Source: Hafnia alvei
GTDB taxonomy: Bacteria; Pseudomonadota; Gammaproteobacteria; Enterobacterales; Enterobacteriaceae
Direction of reading: 5' to 3'
Assembly (NCBI RefSeq): GCF_900095695.1
Contig: NZ_FMIQ01000006.1
Span: 1-64,000, forward strand
DNA: 64,000 nt
Shown here: positions 8,542-16,222 of the stretch, one piece after another
Layout of the letters: each line of letters opens with the position of its first letter
Numbering within the stretch: position 1 is the stretch's first letter
The notes under the pieces: model-generated
Told to the model about the DNA's origin: nothing
What the model saw: the letters and a program-made list of their open reading frames with translations, nothing else
The model's database searches: none
Position numbers and translations under genes: made by a program

Positions 8542-8928
8542 ATGGCAACACCGAATAAAGATGAGCTGATTGGCCAACTACAGGCGCTGAGCGCACAACT
8601 GGGACGTGATGCTGATATCAGTGGTACCGCGGCCGAATTACAGATGCGTATTCGAGAGGCTCAGGACGAGTTAGATGCGTTAAATGACGATGATGGCGAT
8701 GAACAGGCTAGCGTCGTTCTACCTGTAAAGATTAACAGTGATGAGCCCACCCTCGTGGAGAAGTCATCATGGGTTTGCGCGGTAGCGTGTAAAACCCTGC
8801 ATGTCCGAGCGCTGCATGCTGAGCGTGATGAGGTGCAAACTCTCATTTATACCGGTGAGTTGCTGCGCGTCGCGGCGGATGAAGCGGATGCATTAGCGAC
8901 AGCGGGGCTGGTGACGTTGGTGCAGTGA
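8542..8928 (+). CDS. FI: DNA-packaging accessory protein, lambda gpFI-like
   Basis: In lambda, gpFI helps proheads dock with the terminase-DNA complex. The 128-residue protein starts like lambda FI (KDELIGQLQALSAQLGRD, then an acidic EAQDELDALNDDDGDEQ linker). It ends with a small beta domain containing LHVRALHAERDE, matching the lambda LHTDALHATRDE. AGGAG precedes the start, and gpFII follows after 7 bases. Confidence 0.88.
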   Translation: MATPNKDELIGQLQALSAQLGRDADISGTAAELQMRIREAQDELDALNDDDGDEQASVVLPVKINSDEPTLVEKSSWVCAVACKTLHVRALHAERDEVQTLIYTGELLRVAADEADALATAGLVTLVQ

Positions 8929-8935
8929 GGTCCCT

Positions 8936-9310
8936 ATGAGCGAGGCTTTCGATAACCTTTTTGATGAGGCGCTCTGCGGTGCTGACGATGTGATTTTGGA
9001 CACCATGGGATCGCCTTCCATTCATATTGAAATTAATAGTGAAATGAAACCTATCCTCGCCGTCTTTGATGAGCCTGCCGCGGATGTGAGTCTACGTCAT
9101 AAGGCCGGTGAGATTCAGGACGTGGCGCCCTCACTTTTTGTAAAAACGGTGTTGGTACTGGGGGTCAAGAAAAGAGCACTGGTTCGGGTGGGGGCATCGT
9201 CTTTTTGGGTCGTGAAAGTGGGACCTGATGATGGCGGTACCTGCACGATAACACTGGCGCGGGGTGAGCCGGGTAAGCCGGCGGAAGATATCACACAGTG
9301 GAGTCGATGA
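8936..9310 (+). CDS. FII: Head-tail connector, lambda gpFII-like
   Basis: gpFII sits under the portal and gpW and provides the surface to which tails bind. The 124-residue protein has lambda-like blocks: FDNLFDEALCGADD at the N-terminus, VAPSLFVKT in the middle, and FWVVKVGPDDGGTCTITLARG near the end. It is the last clearly lambda-type structural gene; tail genes from here on follow the contractile type. Since it must fit a different tail, changes on the tail-facing surface are expected. Confidence 0.9.
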   Translation: MSEAFDNLFDEALCGADDVILDTMGSPSIHIEINSEMKPILAVFDEPAADVSLRHKAGEIQDVAPSLFVKTVLVLGVKKRALVRVGASSFWVVKVGPDDGGTCTITLARGEPGKPAEDITQWSR

Positions 9311-9311
9311 G

Positions 9312-9971
9312 ATGGCAAGAGACAGCCGGTTACGCCGTGACATGTTGGTGGATATTGATACCGGCGCACTCTGGAAAATTGCCGATGCCGTCGGTGCCAC
9401 ACACAAGCAGTACCGCAATGCTTATTCGCGTGCGTTGAAACGTACCGCGGTGACATTGCGTAAACAAGCGTTGGCCGATTTAAAAACCGGTTTGGCGCCA
9501 CGGAGTTTGGCGATGGTGCGTAAACGTCTGCTCTCTTTTCGTATTTCTCGCGGCGCAATGCTCGATGAGGCCAAGCTCTGGTTTGGGTTAAACGCCATCA
9601 AGGTCAAAGATCTGAAAGGTCGCGTTCGGGGGCGTATTCGTCCCCATCATGACCGACGCGATCCGACGACGGGCCGCTATATTGCTGCGCGACGTAAATC
9701 TACCGGCGAGGCGGGGTTTGACCCAAAAGGCACGATGTTGCAAGCACACACCTTTGCCAACGGCGAAGTCGCGCGTTCGCGGCGTGAAAATCGGCGCACC
9801 GTGGTTATCCGTGATCCGGTGACGCGGCGAGCAAAAGAGGCTGAAATCGACATTTATGCCCCGATGCTTGATTACGTGGAAGATAACGCCTTTGCCGATG
9901 TGATGGCGATTTTTATGCACCACTTCCAATCCGATATTAAAGGCCGCGTGAAGGCCAAAATCAGTCTATAG
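9312..9971 (+). CDS. Minor tail protein Z-like head-tail completion protein
   Basis: A very basic 219-residue protein in the position of lambda Z, directly after FII. An N-terminal helical part (AYSRALKRTAVTLRKQALADL) precedes a family-like stretch rich in Arg (RVRGRIRPHHDRRDPTTG). A beta-rich end (TVVIRDPVTRRAKEAEIDIYAP) and a closing helix follow. This resembles GPZ-type tail completion proteins, but I assign it mainly on position and composition. The start chosen is the ATG one base after the FII stop. Confidence 0.6.
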   Translation: MARDSRLRRDMLVDIDTGALWKIADAVGATHKQYRNAYSRALKRTAVTLRKQALADLKTGLAPRSLAMVRKRLLSFRISRGAMLDEAKLWFGLNAIKVKDLKGRVRGRIRPHHDRRDPTTGRYIAARRKSTGEAGFDPKGTMLQAHTFANGEVARSRRENRRTVVIRDPVTRRAKEAEIDIYAPMLDYVEDNAFADVMAIFMHHFQSDIKGRVKAKISL

Positions 9972-9979
9972 GAGGCGCA

Positions 9980-10519
9980 ATGGCTGAGCCCTTATCGATG
10001 GCGGCTTATCATGACGCGGTGATCGGGACCTTAAAAGCCCTACCGTGGGTGGCGGACGCAGATACCTATCCCGAGAACACCACGCAGTTGATGACCCCTG
10101 CTGTTTACCTTTCCGTGGATGGCTGGGACCCCAAGAGTAATACCAGCGGACAGCCGAGCGTATCGCTTTCGGTATCGCTGTATATCGTGGTCGATCGTGC
10201 CAGCGCCACCATCACCAAACCGGATATTTACATATGTACCGCCGCGGCGGATTTAACTCAGTGGATTGACGGCCAGCAGTTTGGTTTGTCGTATATCGAT
10301 GGTGCCGTGTTTGTCTCCGCGGAACCCGATGCGTTCGACCCCAGTATGGATGAGTATCTTGTGTGGCGTATCACCTTTGAGCAGGGCGCCGCCTTTGGTG
10401 CAGATCCGTTTGCGCGCGGCGGTGTACCGGTGAAAGGGGTATGGCTAGGCAAGGTGCCAGAAGTCGGCGCCGCGCACGTAGCCGATTATCGCAAAATCTA
10501 TGAGGCGCCCGATGAGTGA
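9980..10519 (+). CDS. Putative tail terminator/completion protein
   Basis: This 179-residue protein lies between the Z-like gene and the spike gene, where tail terminators are usual. It begins with a helix (MAAYHDAVIGTLKALPWV) followed by alternating strands (PAVYLSVDGWD, VSLSVSLYIVVDR). That order resembles tail-terminator folds, which have a helix packed on a mixed sheet and act as hexamers that end tail polymerisation. I see no diagnostic motif. The last codons overlap the spike start. Confidence 0.5.
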   Translation: MAEPLSMAAYHDAVIGTLKALPWVADADTYPENTTQLMTPAVYLSVDGWDPKSNTSGQPSVSLSVSLYIVVDRASATITKPDIYICTAAADLTQWIDGQQFGLSYIDGAVFVSAEPDAFDPSMDEYLVWRITFEQGAAFGADPFARGGVPVKGVWLGKVPEVGAAHVADYRKIYEAPDE

Positions 10520-11126
10520 TATGGAAGGTGATTTACAGCGCCGTCTTGCCAATATCGTGCGGCGTGGTGTGATTCATTCTACACAGCACGGCAAGATCCC
10601 TAAATGCCGCGTCTCAATTGGTGAGCTTGTTACCGATTGGCTACCGCTGTGTCAGGGATTCTCTGGGGGCTTTCGCTCTGATGTGAACCCGTGTGCGGTG
10701 GGGGATGCGGTGACGGTCCTGTCAGAAGGGGGCGACCTGAACAACGGGCGTGTTTTTCCGGGCTGGGCCACCGGTGGTGCACCGGTACCCGAGGGCAGTG
10801 AGTCGGAGCATATTACGGTCTACGGTGACGGGACCGAAGTGCGTTATGACCGCGAAGCCCATGCGCTGACCATCACTATTGCCGAAGGAGGTACCTATAA
10901 AATTGTCGGCAAAGGGACGCTCGACGGACCGGTGGAAATCACCGACACGCTGACGGTGCAGGGAAAAAGCACGATGAATGCGGGTGTCAGCGTTAAAGGC
11001 AATATTGGTGCCACCGAAGAGATCTCGGATGGCAAAGGAAAAATGAGTGGTATCCGCATGACCTATAACGGTCATACGCACACGGAAACCGACAGCGTTA
11101 CGAAAGAACCCAACCAGAAGATGTAA
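10512..11126 (+). CDS. V: Baseplate spike protein, P2 gpV family
   Basis: gpV is the trimeric central spike that pierces the outer membrane when the tail contracts. The 204-residue protein has the N-terminal OB-type domain (RGVIHSTQHGKIPKCRVSIG, then TDWLPLCQGFSGGFRSDVNPC). A beta-helix shaft with short repeats follows. Near the end an HxH motif (GHTHTE) matches the iron-binding spike tip of P2 gpV. I chose the ATG at 10512 (MSDMEGDLQRR) over the upstream in-frame ATG at 10500. Confidence 0.9.
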   Translation: MSDMEGDLQRRLANIVRRGVIHSTQHGKIPKCRVSIGELVTDWLPLCQGFSGGFRSDVNPCAVGDAVTVLSEGGDLNNGRVFPGWATGGAPVPEGSESEHITVYGDGTEVRYDREAHALTITIAEGGTYKIVGKGTLDGPVEITDTLTVQGKSTMNAGVSVKGNIGATEEISDGKGKMSGIRMTYNGHTHTETDSVTKEPNQKM

Positions 11127-11147
11127 CCCGCTCCGGCGGGTTTTTTT
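11127..11147 (+). terminator. Hairpin with T-tract between spike and sheath genes
   Basis: CCCGC-tccg-GCGGG followed by TTTTTTT. It begins at the spike stop codon and ends 15 bases before the sheath start. Confidence 0.7.
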
Positions 11148-11162
11148 ATGTCAGGAGAAACT

Positions 11163-12626
11163 ATGTCAGAACTTCATGGCGTTGAAACCATTGAACTAAC
11201 GTCGGGGACGGTGGCGGTGACCACTATCCAGACCGCCGTGATCGGCCTTGTCGGAACGGCCCCAGATGCCTCGGCGGGTACCAACGCTACCGCGACGGTC
11301 GGTACCGCGTTGCTCGATAACGTGTTGTCATTTGCAGCAAGCCTGCCGGGGCGCTTAGGCAATCAATACAAGGTGGTGGCGGTTGCCGCCGTTCCCGATC
11401 CCGAAACGCCCGAAGCGGTGGCCTCGTCAGCGGAATATAACGCCGGTGTACTAACGTTGACGCTCGGCTGTGATGCCGGTGGCGTCGTGATGGCAAAAGC
11501 CAGCGAGCTGGCCCCGCTAGTTGCCGCGATTGCGGACAGCAAAATCACGCTGGCGGCTACCGAGGCGGAGGGCCTTATTAGCCCGTTTAGCGTCACTCTC
11601 ACCGGCGGCGAAGATGAGCCCTTCCCGATCAATACGCCAGTGGCGATGGTGGGAACGAGCCAACTGAATAAACTCGGTGCTGCTGGGACACTTAAGCAAG
11701 CTATCACCGATATTAACGATCAGCGTGCGGCGCTCATTATCGTGGTGCGCGTGCCGGTGGTCACGGAGGAAGCCAAACAGCGCGCTGCCATACTTGCGGG
11801 GATGCAGGCGTGGGCGCAAAGCGAATCAATCACCGGCTATAAACCGCGGGTGCTGATTGCCACCGGATTTAGTGAAGATGATGCCGTGGGCAAAGGCATA
11901 GAGTCGCAGGCCAACAAACTGCGGGGCGTGGCCTATGTGGACTGTGCATCGATGGCGACCGCACAGGAGGTGGTGCAGCGTCGCCAGCAATACGGTGCGC
12001 GCGTCGAGCTGCTACGTCCTCGTGTGCTGGTCACTAATGCTTCCGGCGAAAACGTCTATATGCCGTATTCGGCACGCGCAGCGGGTCTGCGTGCACGTAT
12101 CGACGTAGAGAAGGGCTGGTGGTGGAGTAAATCCAATCAGGATATTAACAACATCCTCGGCGTGGAGCAGGTTGACGAGTTTATTTTGGGTGAGCCGAAC
12201 TGTCAGGCCAACCTGCTGAACATGGAAAATATCAGCACCATTGTGCGTCGTGACGGGTTTAAGCATTGGGGCAACCGTCTGTGTACGACCGATCCGCAGT
12301 GGCGTTTTGAATCGGTACGCCGCTCGGCGGATGTTATCGAAGACAGCATTCAGGAAACGGTGTTGTTGTATAACGACCGACCGCTCGATCGTGATATTGC
12401 CGACGACATTATCGGCACCATCAATGCCTATATGCGCCAGCTCGTTGGCCTAAAAGCGATTTTCGGGGGCAAAGCATGGCTTGACGAAGAGCTTAACACC
12501 GCCGAATCGCTGGCGGCAGGTCAGTTGTATATCGATTACGACTTTGGACCGAAGTCGCCAACCGAGCGCATTACCCTGCGCGTTCGCGTCAATAATGATT
12601 ATGCCGTTGAGGAGATGACCGCCTAA
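11163..12626 (+). CDS. Contractile tail sheath protein, P2 FI family with inserted domain
   Basis: The sheath contracts to drive the tube and spike into the host. The 487-residue protein begins like P2 FI (HGVETIELTSGT, then AVIGLVGTAPDA) and resumes at FPINTPVAMVG. It continues with family blocks IVVRVP, GYKPRVLIATG, ARIDVEKGWW and IVRRDGFKHWGNRLC, then the C-terminal GQLYIDYDFGPKSP. Residues ~34-145 between the first two blocks are an extra segment that P2 FI lacks. The start is the ATG at 11163 behind AGGAG. The stop overlaps the tube start (TAATG). Confidence 0.95.
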   Translation: MSELHGVETIELTSGTVAVTTIQTAVIGLVGTAPDASAGTNATATVGTALLDNVLSFAASLPGRLGNQYKVVAVAAVPDPETPEAVASSAEYNAGVLTLTLGCDAGGVVMAKASELAPLVAAIADSKITLAATEAEGLISPFSVTLTGGEDEPFPINTPVAMVGTSQLNKLGAAGTLKQAITDINDQRAALIIVVRVPVVTEEAKQRAAILAGMQAWAQSESITGYKPRVLIATGFSEDDAVGKGIESQANKLRGVAYVDCASMATAQEVVQRRQQYGARVELLRPRVLVTNASGENVYMPYSARAAGLRARIDVEKGWWWSKSNQDINNILGVEQVDEFILGEPNCQANLLNMENISTIVRRDGFKHWGNRLCTTDPQWRFESVRRSADVIEDSIQETVLLYNDRPLDRDIADDIIGTINAYMRQLVGLKAIFGGKAWLDEELNTAESLAAGQLYIDYDFGPKSPTERITLRVRVNNDYAVEEMTA

Positions 12627-13131
12627 TGGGAAACAAAAGCACAATGCGTGCCTGGTCTTTTTTGCCAAAGGCCAGCGCATTCAAGGGGCACACGAATACA
12701 CGCCGCCGGAGCTAAGTATTCAGGTCGCCAATTTACGTAGCGGTGCCCAAGACGCCCCGACGCCGGTGGATGATGGGATGGAGGCGTTGACCTGTCAGGT
12801 GAAGTTCTGGGGGATTGATACCGACGTATTGGCATTGCTGGGCTGTGTAGTGGGGCAAAAGCCACGCTTTACGGCCTATGAAGGTTACATGAGCAACGGC
12901 ACCGCGCTCGGCACGATTGAAGAGTTTGAAGGCTTTGTGTCCAAAGTGACACGCGATGCTCGCTCGGGCGAATCCTTATCCGAAGTGTCGGTGACGGTCG
13001 ATCTTGCGCTCAATTATTACAAGCAGACGCTAGAGGGCCGTGAGCTTATCGAGATCGATACCGAACGCTTTACCCGACGCATCAACGGTGTTGATCAGTT
13101 GGGTGGGCTGGCGGCAAAAATCCGCCTCTAA
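12626..13131 (+). pseudogene. Tail tube protein, P2 FII family, with a one-base frameshift at codon 3
   Basis: From the ATG at 12626, which overlaps the sheath stop, the frame ends after 30 codons. The next frame is open through to 13131 and reads as a complete tube protein (LVFFAKGQRIQGAHEYTPP, VDDGMEALTCQVKFWG, ETLSEV-like beta part, GRELIEIDTERFTRRING). That frame has no ATG before 12778. Adding one A to the AAA at 12631-12633 joins the ATG to MGKQKHNACLVFF. The repaired product is 168 residues, against 172 in P2. I infer a one-base deletion or a sequencing error. A shorter product could start at a GTG at 12766. Confidence 0.75.
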
Positions 13132-13154
13132 CCTCAATCATTATTCTTATCCAG

Positions 13155-13176
13155 ACGGCCTGCGGGCCGTTTTTTT
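13155..13176 (+). terminator. Hairpin with T-tract between tube and chaperone genes
   Basis: ACGGCC-tgcg-GGCCGT followed by TTTTTT. The GGAG that serves the chaperone start follows immediately. Confidence 0.7.
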
Positions 13177-13188
13177 ATGGAGCCTATT

Positions 13189-13485
13189 ATGTACCCAGCC
13201 AATTCAAAAACGATCACCTTGTATACCCCGTTAACCCTTGCCAATGGTTCGCCGCTGACCGAGGTAGCGATGCGTGAGCCCACGGTGCGCGACCGTATCA
13301 CGCGTGAAAAAGATCGTGGCAGCGAAGGGGAAAAAGATGCGCGCATGTTGGCGCTGCTGTGCAACATGAATGAGCAGGATGTGTATGCGTTAACCGCAGC
13401 GGATTACCTGCAGCTTGAGGAGGCATTCAATGTTTTTATGCTGCCGCCCGACAAGCGCCCGAAAGCGAAATCCGACGAGGCATAA
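13189..13485 (+). CDS. Tail assembly chaperone, P2 gpE-like
   Basis: This 98-residue protein lies between tube and tape measure, where assembly chaperones hold the tape-measure protein before tube polymerisation. It has the family layout: a short N-terminal strand (KTITLYTPLTLANG) with an 'E...REPTVRD' block, then acidic helices. A proline- and lysine-rich tail follows (LPPDKRPKAKSDEA). I chose the second ATG (13189) because GGAG lies 6 bases upstream. A -1 frame overlaps its end and probably encodes the E' extension. Confidence 0.75.
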   Translation: MYPANSKTITLYTPLTLANGSPLTEVAMREPTVRDRITREKDRGSEGEKDARMLALLCNMNEQDVYALTAADYLQLEEAFNVFMLPPDKRPKAKSDEA

Positions 13486-13610
13486 GGTTTTTGGGGCGTC
13501 GATTGCACTTTGCGATGAGTGACTACCTCGATATGCCGTTTAGCACGTTTAAGGATTTTCTCTTTGATGAAGTGGAGGCGGTAAAACGTGGCCTTAAACC
13601 AAAACCTTAA
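13419..13610 (+). CDS. E'-type chaperone extension in the -1 frame
   Basis: Frame -1 relative to the chaperone is open from 13419 to the TAA at 13608-13610. Downstream of the chaperone stop it encodes a sensible segment (HFAMSDYLDMPFSTFKDFLF, then DEVEAVKRGLKPKP). In P2, E+E' is made by -1 frameshifting at the same place. I see no canonical slippery heptamer in the 64-base overlap. A separate start at the ATG at 13515 is the alternative. Confidence 0.5.
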   Translation, partial: GGIQCFYAAARQAPESEIRRGIRFLGRRLHFAMSDYLDMPFSTFKDFLFDEVEAVKRGLKPKP

Positions 13611-15585
13611 AGCCGTCATCACCTTTGGCGGCAATCTTGATGCCAGTTGGAACCGCTCCACGCAGGGGATCAACAAAGGCATTAAAGATGTTGAAAAGCA
13701 AACCCAGAAGCTGACCAAGCAACAACAGACGCTGGCGAGTGAAATCAAAAAGAGCAAGCTTGCTGGGAAGGATATCAGCGCGCTTAAACGTGACTATACC
13801 GGTGTCACGAAAGAGATTAAGAAAGCCAGCGCGGCGCAAGAGGCTCTGAATCGTGATCTGAAACGCGCCGAACAATTTAAACGCGTCCAAGGGTTAGGCA
13901 AAGGGGCGTTTGCTAAAGCGGGTAATATCGCCGCGTCCATGTTTCCCGGTGGTTTGGCGCTGGGTGGCGGCGGGCTGATTGCCGGGGCGTTGGGATCACT
14001 GATTGCGCCTGCGGCCCGTAATGCACAAACCGCCGAGAAAGCGGGGATCGCCAAGAGTTATGGCGTGGGGGTGGAAACCTTTAACGCATGGGACTCGGTG
14101 GGCAAGCAATACGGCATGAACGGCGAGAACTTTGGCGATCTGTTTGAAGAGTATCTGCATAAAGCCGGGGAGTACAAACAGAACGGCAAGCAGGGTGGAT
14201 TGCAGGATGCGTTTGAAACGCTGGGATTTAAAGCCGGTGATCTTGCTGGTCTGAGTGATATAGACCAGTTCAGCAAAATTGTAGAGCGGGCGCTGACCTT
14301 AAAAGATCAGTCTAAGGCGTCGTTTGCCCTCGATAGTCTGTTTGGGGGCGAGGCGAGCAAAATGCTGATGCTGCTCAAGCAATCCGGCAAAAGCTATCGC
14401 GATTTGATGGACGAACAGAAACGCTATCAACTGGTCACGGAAGAAGGTGCGCGGGGTGCGGTGGAAGGCAATCGCGCGGTGAGTAACCTGCAGACGGTAC
14501 TCTCTTCTGCGATGGATGAAATCTCGGGGCAACTCGGCGGACAGCTTTCTCCTCAGATAAAAGACCTCACCAATAATTTAGCGGAGTGGTTTAAAAACGG
14601 CGGGATTAGCAAGATAGTCAACTTTATGAAGAACGAGCTTTACCCCGGCGTGCTGACGTTTGGGAACGGCGTGGTCTTCGTGGGCAAGATTATTTATGCC
14701 GCGGCGAAAAAACTGTCATGGCTATTGCCGGACGAAAACGAGTCCAAAACCGATGTGCTCACGGCGATCGGTTCGGGTATGCCGATGGAGGTGGCAAAAA
14801 TCAAAGCCGAGGGGGACGGTTTAGGGGACTGGTTTGCGCAAAATGTGAATAAACCCGGCATGGAAAAATCATTGCGTGATCAGTGGTCGGGCTCACAGTC
14901 CAAACTCGGTGCTATCCCGTTGTTCTGGGATAAAGATCAGGAGGGAAAAGAGCGCCAGCAACTGCTTGAAAGTGTGGACGGTAAAAGCAATGACGGCCCG
15001 TTCTCGTTGGATTGGGCCGCAGAGATGAGCAAAAACACGCCGAAGAGCGACCCAAGTACGGGCACAACACCGCCGGAAAAAGGATTGGGCTTAACCTTTC
15101 CTTCGCCTGATGTCGGGCGCGGAACGCCTCTGCCTGAACAGACTCAGGGCCTGCAGTTCTCATTGCCTCAAGAAGCACTCTCCGATCTGGCTAATAGCTT
15201 GCAGTTGCCATTGCCTCAAACAACATTGCTCGATGTGGCGCCACGCACGCCTGATGCACCGTTGTTGCCTCGAGAGCCACAGATCCACAGCAATGATAAA
15301 GCCGAACCTTCTGGCACACTTGATCCTGAGTCAGCATCATCGTGGCCAACACTCATTCAGCAGATTGAGCGTGTGGACACCGAACAGAAACCCACCGCGA
15401 TAACGGACAGCCGTCGGCAGGAGCTCAAGATTGAAATCAATGTGAGCAACGAGCAGGAAGGTTCAGCCATTGCTGATGAGGTGATCAACAAAGCGCAAGC
15501 GACCGATATTTTAACGGTAATAACGCGATGTACGACAAAGGGGGGCTGTGGTGATGAGCGGTTTTTCAGTGTTAGCGGCGGTTGA
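13588..15585 (+). CDS. T: Tail tape measure protein, P2 gpT-like
   Basis: The tape measure sets tail length and is ejected during infection. The 665-residue protein starts at a GTG behind GGAGG. The N-terminal 110 residues are coiled-coil (KDVEKQTQKLTKQQQTLASE, AAQEALNRDLKRAEQ). A glycine/alanine hydrophobic stretch (GGLALGGGGLIAGALGSLIAP) follows at ~120-145, then a globular part and a Pro/Ser/Thr-rich linker (480-600). At the usual ~0.15 nm per residue it predicts a tail of about 100 nm. It overlaps the E' frame by 23 bases and runs into gpU. Confidence 0.92.
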   Translation: MALNQNLKAVITFGGNLDASWNRSTQGINKGIKDVEKQTQKLTKQQQTLASEIKKSKLAGKDISALKRDYTGVTKEIKKASAAQEALNRDLKRAEQFKRVQGLGKGAFAKAGNIAASMFPGGLALGGGGLIAGALGSLIAPAARNAQTAEKAGIAKSYGVGVETFNAWDSVGKQYGMNGENFGDLFEEYLHKAGEYKQNGKQGGLQDAFETLGFKAGDLAGLSDIDQFSKIVERALTLKDQSKASFALDSLFGGEASKMLMLLKQSGKSYRDLMDEQKRYQLVTEEGARGAVEGNRAVSNLQTVLSSAMDEISGQLGGQLSPQIKDLTNNLAEWFKNGGISKIVNFMKNELYPGVLTFGNGVVFVGKIIYAAAKKLSWLLPDENESKTDVLTAIGSGMPMEVAKIKAEGDGLGDWFAQNVNKPGMEKSLRDQWSGSQSKLGAIPLFWDKDQEGKERQQLLESVDGKSNDGPFSLDWAAEMSKNTPKSDPSTGTTPPEKGLGLTFPSPDVGRGTPLPEQTQGLQFSLPQEALSDLANSLQLPLPQTTLLDVAPRTPDAPLLPREPQIHSNDKAEPSGTLDPESASSWPTLIQQIERVDTEQKPTAITDSRRQELKIEINVSNEQEGSAIADEVINKAQATDILTVITRCTTKGGCGDERFFSVSGG

Positions 15586-16030
15586 ACAAAGCGCCTCATC
15601 GGTTCAACGTGCGTCCGCTGCCAGCGATCCGCCACGGGTGATGCTGATACTGGGCGGCTTCGAGTTCTCTATCGATGCGTTGACCTACAACGAACTTTCG
15701 CGTGAAGCCAGCTGGCGCTGGAGTGCGCAAGAGCGGATCGGGCAGGCGGATTTATTGCAGTTTACCGGCAAAGAGCGACGAACGGTCACGCTTCACGGTG
15801 AGGCCCATGCTTTTTACCGCAAGGGGGTGGGCGCCATTGATGATTTATACGACTTGGCGGATAAGGCTACCCCGCAGCAGTTAGTGAGCGGAGCGGGTGA
15901 TGTGCTGGGCTATTGGGTGATTGAGAAATTTAACGACAGCACCACGAAGTTTCTCCCCGCCGGCACGCCGCGCCACAAAACCTTCTCAATAGGGATACGA
16001 CATTATGCCGACGATCTATCAAACCCGTGA
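15554..16030 (+). CDS. U: P2 gpU-like tail protein
   Basis: In P2, gpU is a tail completion/baseplate-proximal protein next to T and X. The 158-residue product has an N-terminal region with VMLILGGFEFSIDALTYNEL and SWRWSAQERIGQADLLQFTG, parallel to P2 gpU's FLMRTLPYQQLTRQ and W-R motifs. A C-terminal part contains LGYWVIEKFNDSTTKFLPAG and RHKTFSIGIRHY. It overlaps the end of T and the start of X. I preferred the ATG at 15554 over the two in-frame GTGs just upstream. Confidence 0.85.
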   Translation: MSGFSVLAAVEQSASSVQRASAASDPPRVMLILGGFEFSIDALTYNELSREASWRWSAQERIGQADLLQFTGKERRTVTLHGEAHAFYRKGVGAIDDLYDLADKATPQQLVSGAGDVLGYWVIEKFNDSTTKFLPAGTPRHKTFSIGIRHYADDLSNP

Positions 16031-16220
16031 GGGGGACATGCTTGATGCGATTTGCGCCGCGCATTATGGCTGGCCTGATTTAGGGGATGCGGTAGTGCTG
16101 GTGCTGGACGCGAATCCGGGTCTTGCGGACCTTGGCGCTGTTTAGGGCGCCGGCGTGATGATAACACTGCCGGATCTGGATACGCCGGTAGCCGCGTCAC
16201 CCCTTCAACTGTGGGATTAG
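16005..16220 (+). pseudogene. X: P2 gpX (LysM-like baseplate protein) interrupted by an amber codon
   Basis: gpX is a small LysM-type protein of the P2 baseplate/tail. The frame from the ATG at 16005 reads REGDMLDAICAAHYG, then DANPGLADLGAV, matching P2 gpX (GDTLDAICVRYYG, LAANPGLAELGAV). A TAG follows at 16143-16145. The same frame continues with MITLPDLDTPV and PLQLWD to a natural TAG at 16218, parallel to the P2 end (VELPDV, VNLWE). With the amber read as sense the protein has 71 or 72 residues, against 67 in P2. TTG to TAG is the simplest origin. The 46-residue truncated form lacks the final third. Confidence 0.8.
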
Positions 16221-16222
16221 GC

